Assembly: GCF_002893625.1 (NCBI RefSeq)
Contig: NZ_PKMZ01000001.1
Coordinates: 1,136,166 to 1,200,165 of the forward strand
Direction of reading: 5' to 3'
DNA: 64,000 nt
From: Mangrovicella endophytica
Lineage (GTDB): Bacteria > Pseudomonadota > Alphaproteobacteria > Rhizobiales > Rhizobiaceae
The notes beneath the pieces are model-generated. The model worked only from the letters and a program-made list of their open reading frames with translations. It made no database searches and was not told the DNA's origin. Made by a program: the position numbers and the translations under genes. Positions 56,550 to 64,000 of this stretch are shown here, piece by piece. Each line of letters starts with the position of its first letter. Within the stretch, counting starts at the first letter, position 1.

Positions 56550-56948
56550 TCAGAAGATGCGGCAGAGCACCTCACCGCCGACGTTCTGTTCGCGGGCGCT
56601 GTGATCGGCCATGACGCCCTTCGGCGTCGACAGCACGGAGATGCCAAGGCCATTGGCGACGTCGGGAATCGTCTTCGCCGAAACGTAGACGCGACGGCCG
56701 GGCTTCGACACGCGGGAGATCTCGCGGATCACCGGCGCACCCTCGTAGTACTTCAGCTCGATCTCGAACTCGGCCTTGCCGTTTTCGAATTCGGTCTGCG
56801 TGTAGCCGCGGATGTAGCCCTCTTCCTTGAGGACGTCGAGCACGCGGGCGCGGAGCTTGGACGCGGGCGTGTTGACCGAGGTCTTGTTCCGCATCAGAGC
56901 GTTGCGGATGCGGGTCAGCATATCGCCGAGAGGATCGGACAAAGCCAT
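56550..56948 (-). CDS. rpsH: 30S ribosomal protein S8
   Basis: S8 binds 16S rRNA and in E. coli represses the spc operon. The 132-residue product starts [20 protein letters not shown] and ends in the typical [20 protein letters not shown] segment. It follows rpsN by 12 bases. Confidence 0.97.
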   Translation of the reverse strand: MALSDPLGDMLTRIRNALMRNKTSVNTPASKLRARVLDVLKEEGYIRGYTQTEFENGKAEFEIELKYYEGAPVIREISRVSKPGRRVYVSAKTIPDVANGLGISVLSTPKGVMADHSAREQNVGGEVLCRIF

Positions 56949-56960
56949 CTCGTTCTCTCC

Positions 56961-57266
56961 TTACCAGCTCGACTTCACGATACCGGGGATCTGGCCATTG
57001 TTGCCGAGGTCCCGGAGCGCGATACGGCTCATCTTGAGCTTGCGGTAGTAGGCCCGCGGACGGCCCGTGACTTCGCACCGGTTGCGGATGCGGGTCTTGG
57101 AGCTGTTGCGCGGCAGCTCGGCGAGCTGCAGCTGCGCGCGGAAGCGCTCCTCCATCGGAGCCTCGGCATTGGTCGTGATCGCCTTCAGCGCCTCGCGCTT
57201 GGCGGCGTATTTCGCCACCATGCGCTGACGGCGCTTGTTCTTCTCGATCGCGCTTTTCTTCGCCAT
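56961..57266 (-). CDS. rpsN: 30S ribosomal protein S14
   Basis: The 101-residue product is the long, zinc-free S14 type. It starts [20 protein letters not shown] and has [19 protein letters not shown] near residue 61-79. Only one cysteine is present in that segment, so no zinc ribbon is formed. It lies between rplE and rpsH. Confidence 0.97.
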   Translation of the reverse strand: MAKKSAIEKNKRRQRMVAKYAAKREALKAITTNAEAPMEERFRAQLQLAELPRNSSKTRIRNRCEVTGRPRAYYRKLKMSRIALRDLGNNGQIPGIVKSSW

Positions 57267-57291
57267 TGTCTGATCCTTTGCTCGTCAGCCG

Positions 57292-57849
57292 TTACTGGCG
57301 GAACGGGAAGTTGAACGCCTTCAGGAGGGCGCGCGCTTCGTCGTCGTTCTTGGCCGTCGTACAGACGATGATGTCCATGCCCCACATCTGATCGACCTTG
57401 TCGTAGTTGATCTCGGGGAAGACGATGTGTTCCTTGATGCCCATGGCGAAGTTGCCGCGGCCATCGAAGCTCTTGGGGTTCAGGCCGCGGAAGTCGCGCA
57501 CGCGCGGCAGCGCGATCTGCACCAGGCGATCCATGAACTCGTACATGCGGTCCTTGCGGAGCGTCACCTTGGCGCCGATGGGCATGCCCTCGCGCACCTT
57601 GAAGCCGGCGATGGAGTTCCGCGCCCGGGTGATCACCGGCTTCTGGCCGGCGATGCGGGCGAGGTCCTCGGCAGCGACCGAAGGCTTCTTGGAATCGCCG
57701 GTGGCCTCACCGACGCCCATGTTGATGACGATCTTGTCGAGACGCGGAATCTGCATCTCGTTGGCGTAGCCGAACTGCTCCTGCAGCTGGCTGCGGACTT
57801 CCTCGCGATAGACGCGCTTCAGCCGCGGCTCGTAAGCGGTCTCAGCCAT
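57292..57849 (-). CDS. rplE: 50S ribosomal protein L5
   Basis: L5 binds 5S rRNA and contacts the P-site tRNA. The 185-residue product has [20 protein letters not shown] near residue 29-48, [20 protein letters not shown] near 76-95 and [16 protein letters not shown] at its end. It overlaps the rplX end by 8 bases. Confidence 0.97.
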   Translation of the reverse strand: MAETAYEPRLKRVYREEVRSQLQEQFGYANEMQIPRLDKIVINMGVGEATGDSKKPSVAAEDLARIAGQKPVITRARNSIAGFKVREGMPIGAKVTLRKDRMYEFMDRLVQIALPRVRDFRGLNPKSFDGRGNFAMGIKEHIVFPEINYDKVDQMWGMDIIVCTTAKNDDEARALLKAFNFPFRQ

Positions 57850-58156
57850 CGATCTGTTCTCCCGAACGCTTGGCGACGCGGACCTTCGTGCCGTCGTCGA
57901 GCTTCTTGAAGCCGATGCGCGTCGCCTTGCCGTCCTTCGGGTCGGCGACCGCGATGTTCGACAGGTGGATCGGGGCTTCCTTGGCGATGATGCCGGCTTC
58001 CTGGCTGGCGGTCTGGCGCTGGTGGCGCTTGACCATGTTGACGCCGCGCACCACGGCGCGATCGTCCTTCGGCATCACCTGGATGACTTCACCGGTCCGG
58101 CCCTTGTCCTTGCCGGCCAGTACGACGACGTTGTCGCCCTTGCGGATCTTCTGCAT
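57842..58156 (-). CDS. rplX: 50S ribosomal protein L24
   Basis: L24 starts 50S assembly. The 104-residue product begins [20 protein letters not shown], the KOW motif, and includes [20 protein letters not shown] near residue 37-56. Confidence 0.97.
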   Translation of the reverse strand: MQKIRKGDNVVVLAGKDKGRTGEVIQVMPKDDRAVVRGVNMVKRHQRQTASQEAGIIAKEAPIHLSNIAVADPKDGKATRIGFKKLDDGTKVRVAKRSGEQIDG

Positions 58157-58167
58157 CTGAGGTCCCC

Positions 58168-58536
58168 TTAAAGCACTTCAGGCGCGAGCGAGATGATCTT
58201 CATGTGGTTCTTGCTGCGAAGCTCGCGGGGAACCGGTCCGAAGATACGCGTGCCGATCGGCTCTTTCTTGTTGTCGATGAGGACGGCGGCGTTGTTGTCG
58301 AAACGGATCACCGAACCGTCGGCGCGCCGGATGTCCTTGGCCGTGCGAACCACGACCGCCTTCATCACGTCGCCCTTCTTGACGCGACCACGCGGAATGG
58401 CCTCCTTGATCGAGACGACGATGATGTCGCCGACCGAGGCATACTTCCGCTTGGAGCCGCCGAGCACCTTGATGCACATGACACGACGCGCGCCGGAGTT
58501 GTCCGCGACGTCGAGGTTTGTTTGCATCTGAATCAT
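58168..58536 (-). CDS. rplN: 50S ribosomal protein L14
   Basis: L14 forms an intersubunit bridge. The 122-residue product starts [20 protein letters not shown] and has the [20 protein letters not shown] segment near residue 43-62. The ATG is followed by a family-normal length. Confidence 0.97.
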   Translation of the reverse strand: MIQMQTNLDVADNSGARRVMCIKVLGGSKRKYASVGDIIVVSIKEAIPRGRVKKGDVMKAVVVRTAKDIRRADGSVIRFDNNAAVLIDNKKEPIGTRIFGPVPRELRSKNHMKIISLAPEVL

Positions 58537-58596
58537 GTCAGACCGCCTTCAAAGCTTGTCTTCCGGGCGCGCCGTATGCGCAGCCCGGACATGGGA

Positions 58597-58845
58597 TTAA
58601 ACGGCTGCCGCGGCGTCGCCAGCGACGACGATCCAGCACTTGTCCTTGGAGATCGGCTTCGTCTCCTCGATGGAGACGATGTCGCCGACCTTGCACTGGT
58701 TGGCCTCGTCGTGCGCCTTGTACTTCTTCGACCGGCGCACGGTCTTCTTGAACAGCGGATGCGTGAAGCGCCGCTCGACGAGCACGACCACGGTCTTGTC
58801 GTTCTTGTCGGAGACCACCGTCCCCTGCAAAACGCGTTTGGGCAT
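58597..58845 (-). CDS. rpsQ: 30S ribosomal protein S17
   Basis: The 82-residue OB-fold protein starts [20 protein letters not shown] and has [20 protein letters not shown] near residue 34-53 and [19 protein letters not shown]. The ATG at 58845 follows rpmC by 10 bases; the frame is open upstream, but that part is out of the family. Confidence 0.97.
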   Translation of the reverse strand: MPKRVLQGTVVSDKNDKTVVVLVERRFTHPLFKKTVRRSKKYKAHDEANQCKVGDIVSIEETKPISKDKCWIVVAGDAAAAV

Positions 58846-58855
58846 AGTCTCTACC

Positions 58856-59056
58856 TCAGGCCTTTGCCGCCGCCGCCTTCTGGCGGGAGATGGTCTTGAT
58901 ACGCGCGATGTCGCGACGCACCTGGCGCACGCGGGCGGTGTTCTCGAGCTGACCCGTGGCACGCTGGAAGCGGAGGTTGAACTGCTCCTTCTTCAGCTTG
59001 CCGAGCTCGTCCGTGAGTTCGTCCTGGGTCATCGTCTTGACGTCGGAAGCTTTCAC
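58856..59056 (-). CDS. rpmC: 50S ribosomal protein L29
   Basis: The 66-residue, all-helical protein starts [20 protein letters not shown] and has [20 protein letters not shown] near residue 27-46, as in L29. It lies at the tunnel exit of the 50S subunit. Confidence 0.96.
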   Translation of the reverse strand: MKASDVKTMTQDELTDELGKLKKEQFNLRFQRATGQLENTARVRQVRRDIARIKTISRQKAAAAKA

Positions 59057-59068
59057 TTCAAACTCTCC

Positions 59069-59482
59069 TTACTCGGCGATGCGCTGGATGAAGCGCGTCT
59101 TGATCGGAAGCTTCGCAGCCCCGAGGCGCATGGCCTCGCGCGCGACATCCTCCGGAACGCCGTCGATCTCGAACATGATCCGCCCGGGATGAACGCGCGC
59201 CGCCCAATAGTCAACGCCGCCCTTGCCCTTACCCATGCGGACTTCGGTCGGCTTCGACGTCACCGGCAGGTCCGGGAAGATCCGGATCCACACGCGGCCC
59301 TGACGCTTCATCTGACGGGTGATCGCGCGGCGGGCCGCTTCGATCTGCCGGGCGGTCACCCGCTCCGGCTCCATCGCTTTCAGGCCGAAGGCGCCGAAAT
59401 TGAGGCTGGACCCGCCCTTGGCCGTACCATGGATGCGTCCCTTGAACGCCTTCCGGTACTTCGTGCGCTTTGGCTGCAGCAT
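59069..59482 (-). CDS. rplP: 50S ribosomal protein L16
   Basis: L16 helps to organise the peptidyl transferase site. The 137-residue product starts [20 protein letters not shown] and has [20 protein letters not shown] near 43-62 and [20 protein letters not shown] near 82-101. Confidence 0.97.
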   Translation of the reverse strand: MLQPKRTKYRKAFKGRIHGTAKGGSSLNFGAFGLKAMEPERVTARQIEAARRAITRQMKRQGRVWIRIFPDLPVTSKPTEVRMGKGKGGVDYWAARVHPGRIMFEIDGVPEDVAREAMRLGAAKLPIKTRFIQRIAE

Positions 59483-59507
59483 CTTAAGTCTCTCCGAACT
59501 CTATCGC

Positions 59508-60212
59508 TCAGGCGCGCTCGCGGCGGCGACCACCGCCCTGAGCCTCGCCCTCGATCTGACGACGCTCGGACGCCATCGGATCGTGCTCGAGGATCTCGCC
59601 CTTGAAGATCCACACCTTGACGCCGCAGATGCCGTAGGCGGTCTCGGCCTCGGCCGTGCCGTAGTCGATGTCGGCACGCAGCGTGTGCAGCGGAACGCGG
59701 CCCTCGCGGTACCACTCCGTGCGGGCGATCTCCGCGCCGCCGAGACGGCCGCCGCAGTTGATGCGGATGCCTTCGGCGCCGAGGCGCATCGCCGACTGAA
59801 CGGCGCGCTTCATGGCGCGGCGGAACGCGACGCGGCGCTCCAGCTGCTGGGCGATCGACTGCGCGACCAGGGTCGCGTCCGTCTCGGGCTTGCGCACCTC
59901 GACGATGTTGATGTGCGTCTCAGCGTTCGTCATCGACGACAGCTTCTTGCGCAGCACCTCGATATCGGCGCCCTTTTTGCCGATCACGATGCCCGGACGG
60001 GCCGAGTGGATCGTGACGCGGCACTTCTTGTGCGGACGCTCGATCACCACCTTGGAGATCGCCGCCTGCTTCAGCTCTTCCATCAGGTAGCTGCGGATCT
60101 TGATGTCTTCGTGCAGCAGCTGACCGTACTCACCGGTGTTCGCGTACCAACGCGAATCCCAGGTGCGGTTGATGCCGAGCCGAAGGCCGGTCGGATTGAC
60201 TTTCTGACCCAT
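59508..60212 (-). CDS. rpsC: 30S ribosomal protein S3
   Basis: S3 forms part of the mRNA entry channel. The 234-residue product starts [20 protein letters not shown], has the KH motif [18 protein letters not shown] near residue 75-92, and [20 protein letters not shown] near 156-175. It begins directly after the rplV stop. Confidence 0.97.
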   Translation of the reverse strand: MGQKVNPTGLRLGINRTWDSRWYANTGEYGQLLHEDIKIRSYLMEELKQAAISKVVIERPHKKCRVTIHSARPGIVIGKKGADIEVLRKKLSSMTNAETHINIVEVRKPETDATLVAQSIAQQLERRVAFRRAMKRAVQSAMRLGAEGIRINCGGRLGGAEIARTEWYREGRVPLHTLRADIDYGTAEAETAYGICGVKVWIFKGEILEHDPMASERRQIEGEAQGGGRRRERA

Positions 60213-60599
60213 TTAAGCGGCCTCCTCTTCGGCGACTTCACGCACCACGATGGTGAGATGCGCGAACGGCTTCTCGATGCGGCTGGCGCGGCCGCGGCCA
60301 CGGGCATGGAACCGCTTCATGGTGATCGACTTGCCGACGAAGGCCTCCGCGACCACCAGGGCGTCGACGTCGAGATCGTGATTGTTCTCGGCGTTGGCGA
60401 TGGCGCTCTCGAGCGTCTTCTTGACGGTCTCGGCGATGCGCTTGCGCGAGAAGGTCAGCTCGGCCAGCGCCGTCTCGACCTTCTTGCCGCGGATCAGCTG
60501 CGCGACGAGGTTCAGTTTCTGCGGGCTGACACGGATCGTACGGGCGACTGCCTTCGCCTCGTTGTCCTTCAGCTGGCGCTCGGCCTTGGCCTTGCCCAT
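60213..60599 (-). CDS. rplV: 50S ribosomal protein L22
   Basis: L22 lines the exit tunnel. The 128-residue product has [20 protein letters not shown] near residue 21-40, [18 protein letters not shown] near 65-82 and the tunnel loop region [20 protein letters not shown] near 98-117. Confidence 0.97.
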   Translation of the reverse strand: MGKAKAERQLKDNEAKAVARTIRVSPQKLNLVAQLIRGKKVETALAELTFSRKRIAETVKKTLESAIANAENNHDLDVDALVVAEAFVGKSITMKRFHARGRGRASRIEKPFAHLTIVVREVAEEEAA

Positions 60600-60602
60600 C
60601 GG

Positions 60603-60881
60603 TTACTTCCTCTTCGCCTTCTTGTCGGCGCCGTGGCCGTAATAGGTGCGGGTCGGAGCGAACTCGCCGAACTTGTGTCCGACCATGTCCTCGTTCACCG
60701 ACACCGGGATGTGCTTGGAGCCGTTGTAGACGCCAAACGTCAAACCGACGAACTGCGGCAGGATCGTGGAGCGACGGCTCCAGATCTTGATCACCTCGTT
60801 GCGGGTGCTCTCGCGGGCCTTGTCGGCCTTTTTCAGAAGGTAGCCATCGACGAACGGACCCTTCCAGACGGAACGTGTCAT
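60603..60881 (-). CDS. rpsS: 30S ribosomal protein S19
   Basis: The 92-residue product starts [20 protein letters not shown] and has [20 protein letters not shown] near 29-48, then [20 protein letters not shown] near 68-87. The ATG at 60881 is preceded by AGAGAGG; the open frame continues far upstream but only this start is family-like. S19 lies in the 30S head and contacts the A-site region. Confidence 0.97.
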   Translation of the reverse strand: MTRSVWKGPFVDGYLLKKADKARESTRNEVIKIWSRRSTILPQFVGLTFGVYNGSKHIPVSVNEDMVGHKFGEFAPTRTYYGHGADKKAKRK

Positions 60882-60895
60882 GAGAAAAGCCTCTC

Positions 60896-61732
60896 TTACT
60901 TCTTGCGCTGATGGCGCGAGCGCATGATGAACTTGTCGGTCGCCTTGTTCTGGCGCGTCCGCTTGCCCTTGGTCGGCTTGCCCCACGGGCTGACCGGGTG
61001 GCGGCCGCCGGAGGTACGGCCTTCGCCGCCGCCATGCGGGTGATCGACCGGGTTCATCGCGACGCCGCGAACATGCGGGCGCTTGCCGAGCCAGCGCGAG
61101 CGGCCCGCCTTGCCGAGATTGATGTTGCCGTGGTCCGGGTTCGACACGGCACCGACGGTGGCGAAGCACGCGCCGGAGACCATGCGCTGCTCACCGGAGT
61201 TGAGGCGCAGGATTGCCATGCCCTGGTCACGGCCGACGAGCTGGGCGTAGGAGCCGGCGGAGCGGGCGATCTGACCGCCCTTCTCCGGCTTCATCTCCAC
61301 ATTGTGGATGATGGTGCCGACCGGCATGGCCGACAGCGGCATCGCATTGCCCGGCTTCACGTCAACGCCGGTCAGGCCCGACACGACCTTGTCGCCGGCG
61401 GCCAGGCGCTGCGGCGCCAGGATGTAGGCGAGCTCGCCGTCCTCGTACTTGATCAGCGCGATGAAGGCGGTGCGGTTCGGATCGTACTCAAGACGCTCAA
61501 CCGTGCCAACAGCGTCGAGCTTGCGACGCTTGAAGTCGATCTTGCGGTAGGTGCGCTTGTGACCGCCGCCCTGGTAGCGGGCGGTGACGCGGCCGAGGTT
61601 GTTGCGGCCGCCCTTCTGCGTCAGGCCCTCGGTCAACTGCTTGACCGGCTTGCCCTTCCACAGACCGGAGCGGTCGACGATGACCAGCTGGCGCTGGCTC
61701 GGCGTCGTCGGCTTATAGTTTTTCAATGCCAT
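60896..61732 (-). CDS. rplB: 50S ribosomal protein L2
   Basis: L2 is near the peptidyl transferase centre. The 278-residue product has [20 protein letters not shown] near 35-54, [20 protein letters not shown] near 154-173, and the conserved [20 protein letters not shown] near 222-241, with the His essential for activity. Confidence 0.98.
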   Translation of the reverse strand: MALKNYKPTTPSQRQLVIVDRSGLWKGKPVKQLTEGLTQKGGRNNLGRVTARYQGGGHKRTYRKIDFKRRKLDAVGTVERLEYDPNRTAFIALIKYEDGELAYILAPQRLAAGDKVVSGLTGVDVKPGNAMPLSAMPVGTIIHNVEMKPEKGGQIARSAGSYAQLVGRDQGMAILRLNSGEQRMVSGACFATVGAVSNPDHGNINLGKAGRSRWLGKRPHVRGVAMNPVDHPHGGGEGRTSGGRHPVSPWGKPTKGKRTRQNKATDKFIMRSRHQRKK

Positions 61733-61754
61733 CGTCTTGTTCCTCCGGCTCGGC

Positions 61755-62048
61755 TCAGAGACCGGTCGAGACGTCGATCGTCTGGCCTTCGGCCAGCGTC
61801 ACGACGGCTTTCTTCTGGTCGCTCTGACGGCCGATGCGGCCGCGGAAACGCTTCACCTTGCCCTTGCGGACGAGCGTGTTGACCGCGGTGACCTTGACGC
61901 CGAACAGGCTCTCGACCGCCGCCTTGATCTCCGGCTTCGTCGCCGTCTTCGGGACGTTGAAGACCACCTGGTTGAAGTCCGACACGAGGGTCGACTTCTC
62001 GGTGATCACCGGGCTGGTGATGATGTCGTAATGGCGAAGGTCGCTCAC
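61755..62048 (-). CDS. rplW: 50S ribosomal protein L23
   Basis: L23 is at the tunnel exit and binds trigger factor and SRP. The 97-residue product has [20 protein letters not shown] near residue 9-28, [20 protein letters not shown] near 37-56 and [20 protein letters not shown]. Its ATG overlaps the rplD stop (ATGA). Confidence 0.97.
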   Translation of the reverse strand: MSDLRHYDIITSPVITEKSTLVSDFNQVVFNVPKTATKPEIKAAVESLFGVKVTAVNTLVRKGKVKRFRGRIGRQSDQKKAVVTLAEGQTIDVSTGL

Positions 62049-62665
62049 TTGAACCGCTCCTCCAGGGCCTCGACAGCAGCCTTGGACAGAACCAGGGTCT
62101 GGCGGCGAAGAATGTCGTAGACGTTGATGCCCTGGACCGGCAGCACGTCGATATGCGCGATGTTGCGGGCCGAGCGCGAGAAGTTCTGATCGACTTCCGC
62201 ACCGCCGATGATCAGCGCGTTGGTGAGGCCGAGACCGGCGAAGCGCTCGGCGAGCGCCTTCGTCTTCGTCTCCGTCGAGGTCAGATCATCAATGACGATG
62301 ATGCTGTCCGTGCGGGCCTTGGCCGAGAGCGCATGACGCAGGGCGAGAGCGCGCACCTTCTTCGGAAGGTCGTGGTCATGGCTGCGCGCGACCGGGCCGT
62401 GAGCCTTGCCACCGCCGCGGAACTGCGGTGCACGAGCCGAACCGTGACGGGCACGACCGGTGCCCTTCTGGCGGTAGAGCTTGGCGCCGGTGCGGGCGAC
62501 GTCAGCGCGGCCGAGCGACTGGTGCGTGCCCTGCTGGCGCTTGGCCAGCTGCCAGCGGACCATGCGCTGCAGGATGTCCTCGCGCGGCTCGAGACCGTAG
62601 ATCTCGTCCTTGAGGCTGACGGTACCGGCTTCGGTGCCGTCGAGGCTCTTGATGGTGATGTCCAT
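62045..62665 (-). CDS. rplD: 50S ribosomal protein L4
   Basis: L4 lines the tunnel and in E. coli represses the S10 operon. The 206-residue product has [20 protein letters not shown] near residue 68-87, and [20 protein letters not shown] near 103-122. Its ATG shares one base with the rplC stop. Confidence 0.97.
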   Translation of the reverse strand: MDITIKSLDGTEAGTVSLKDEIYGLEPREDILQRMVRWQLAKRQQGTHQSLGRADVARTGAKLYRQKGTGRARHGSARAPQFRGGGKAHGPVARSHDHDLPKKVRALALRHALSAKARTDSIIVIDDLTSTETKTKALAERFAGLGLTNALIIGGAEVDQNFSRSARNIAHIDVLPVQGINVYDILRRQTLVLSKAAVEALEERFK

Positions 62666-63384
62666 TATTCCGCTCCCTCGGAAGCAGTGGCGGCCTCGGC
62701 GCCGTTCGCGGCCGAACGCAGCGCAGCCGGCTTCGGCGCGTTGTCGGGAAGCGAGGCCTTCACGGCGTCGCGGATTTCGATCCAGCCGCCCTTGGAGCCC
62801 GGAACGGCGCCGCGGATGAGGATGAGGCCCTTGTCGACGTCGGTGCGCACGACCTGAAGGTTCTGCGTGGTGACACGAACCTGGCCCATATGACCGGCCA
62901 TCTTCTTGCCCTTGAAGACCTTGCCCGGGTCCTGGCGCTGACCGGTCGAACCATGCGAGCGGTGCGACACGGAGTTACCGTGCGTCGCGCGGCCACCGCC
63001 GAAGTTGTGGCGCTTCATGACGCCGGCAAAGCCCTTGCCGATCGAGGTGCCGGTGACGTCGACCATCTGGCCGGCGACGAAGTGCTCGGCCGTGATCTCG
63101 GCGCCCACGTCGATGAGGTTGTCGTCGGAGACGCGGAACTCGACCAGCTTGCGCTTCGGCTCGACCGAAACGGCCGCGAAGACGCCACGCATGGCCTTGG
63201 ACGTGTTCTTGACCTTACCAAGACCAGCGCCGAGCTGCACGGCCGTGTAGCCGTTCTTCTCCTTGGTGCGCTGTGCGACGACCTGGAGGTTCTCGACCTT
63301 GAGGACGGTCACTGGGACATGCTCGCCGGCGTCGTTGTAGACGCGCGTCATGCCCACCTTCTGTGCGATTACACCTGAACGCAT
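62665..63384 (-). CDS. rplC: 50S ribosomal protein L3
   Basis: L3 reaches the peptidyl transferase centre. The 239-residue product starts [20 protein letters not shown] and has [20 protein letters not shown] near 133-152 and the [20 protein letters not shown] region. The last 30 residues are an Ala-rich tail not found in E. coli. Confidence 0.97.
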   Translation of the reverse strand: MRSGVIAQKVGMTRVYNDAGEHVPVTVLKVENLQVVAQRTKEKNGYTAVQLGAGLGKVKNTSKAMRGVFAAVSVEPKRKLVEFRVSDDNLIDVGAEITAEHFVAGQMVDVTGTSIGKGFAGVMKRHNFGGGRATHGNSVSHRSHGSTGQRQDPGKVFKGKKMAGHMGQVRVTTQNLQVVRTDVDKGLILIRGAVPGSKGGWIEIRDAVKASLPDNAPKPAALRSAANGAEAATASEGAE

Positions 63385-63445
63385 TTCTCGTTCTTTCTTC
63401 AGAGGAACCTTAGGGGCGAAAAGCCCGGTCGGTTCATGCCGCTCC

Positions 63446-63754
<309 letters not shown>

Positions 63755-63881
63755 TGCATTCGTCCTCTCGTCGGAGACCAGCCTCTGGCGGCGTCATCCG
63801 AGCGCTTGTCTCTCAAGGCAGCCATGTCAAGCAGTGGATTGGGCCCTGCCCGCTCCCGCTGCCGCCCCGTGGGGCAGAACC

Positions 63882-63907
63882 GGCGCGCCCCTATCACGGG
63901 GCGCGCC
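63882..63907 (-). terminator. Hairpin between tuf and rpsJ
   Basis: A perfect 10-base-pair stem (GGCGCGCCCC / GGGGCGCGCC) with a 6-base loop lies 12 bases after the tuf stop. There is no T tract, so partial termination or attenuation between tuf and rpsJ is more likely than a full stop. Confidence 0.55.
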
Positions 63908-63919
63908 AGGCTGTCGTCC

Positions 63920-64000
63920 TTACTCGACGATCGACGACACGATGCCGGCGCCGACGGTACGGCCGCCTTCGCGGATCGCGAAGCGCAGCTTCTCTTCCAT
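63920..64000 (-). CDS. tuf: Elongation factor Tu, C-terminal end
   Basis: Only the last 26 codons are in the window. The translation MEEKLRFAIREGGRTVGAGI, then VSSIVE and stop, is the invariant C-terminus of EF-Tu, which brings aminoacyl-tRNA to the ribosome. The first methionine seen is internal; the gene continues past the right edge. Its position upstream of rpsJ is the standard str-S10 order. Confidence 0.95.
   Translation of the reverse strand: MEEKLRFAIREGGRTVGAGIVSSIVE

Overview
The window is chromosomal core DNA of a high-GC alphaproteobacterium, most likely of the order Hyphomicrobiales (Rhizobiales). The order of the rpsB-tsf-pyrH-frr-uppS-cdsA-rseP-bamA-lpxD-fabZ-lpxA-lpxI genes, the use of LpxI rather than LpxH, the mix of EipB, ClpA/ClpS, phasin, ATP12 chaperone, DUF1489 and DUF599 genes, and the S10-spc-alpha ribosomal block all fit that group. 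A family-level guess (Aurantimonadaceae-like) is inference only. I see no prophage, insertion sequence, CRISPR array or rRNA gene.

Layout. (1) 1-11773, all minus strand: translation start-up genes (rpsB, tsf, pyrH, frr), then isoprenoid carrier and phospholipid synthesis (uppS, cdsA), the envelope stress protease rseP, the outer membrane assembly protein bamA, and lipid A synthesis (lpxD, fabZ, lpxA, start of lpxI). The usual dxr gene is missing between cdsA and rseP. (2) 12193-25325: a BCCT osmolyte transporter, the periplasmic protein EipB, a ridA-GDPD-acyltransferase-HIT run, azlCD, clpS-clpA, a phasin, and a D,D-carboxypeptidase with a SPOR domain. (3) 25364-33413: small conserved unknowns, a YdcF protein, an MscS channel, an aldo/keto reductase, a DUF1624 membrane protein, a MerR regulator and MgtE. 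(4) 33668-36897: small genes including a ribosome-modulation-factor-like protein, tRNA-Leu(GAG), lipB, acylphosphatase and a DUF188 protein. (5) 37092-41363: a cytochrome b plus a molybdenum sulfite-oxidase-fold protein, followed by a second, cysteine-less sulfite-oxidase-fold protein and a GGDEF-EAL protein. The last two resemble the PruR-DcpA pterin-responsive cyclic-di-GMP system of Agrobacterium. (6) 41395-47396, minus strand: a probable degQ-rarA-crcB-rluC-HAD-atp12 operon, with a 90-base palindromic element inside. (7) 47535-48996: a small secreted-type peptide and an NAD-dependent epimerase/reductase. (8) 49148-64000, minus strand: the ribosomal protein superoperon from the tail of tuf to rplQ, with secY, adk and rpoA.

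Regions 1 and 8 together form the growth-linked translation and envelope machinery. The most unusual part is region 5, where an apparent redox molybdoenzyme pair lies directly upstream of a probable pterin-sensing cyclic-di-GMP switch. Many start codons were chosen by ribosome-binding-site spacing and family length, and the alternatives are noted in the entries.
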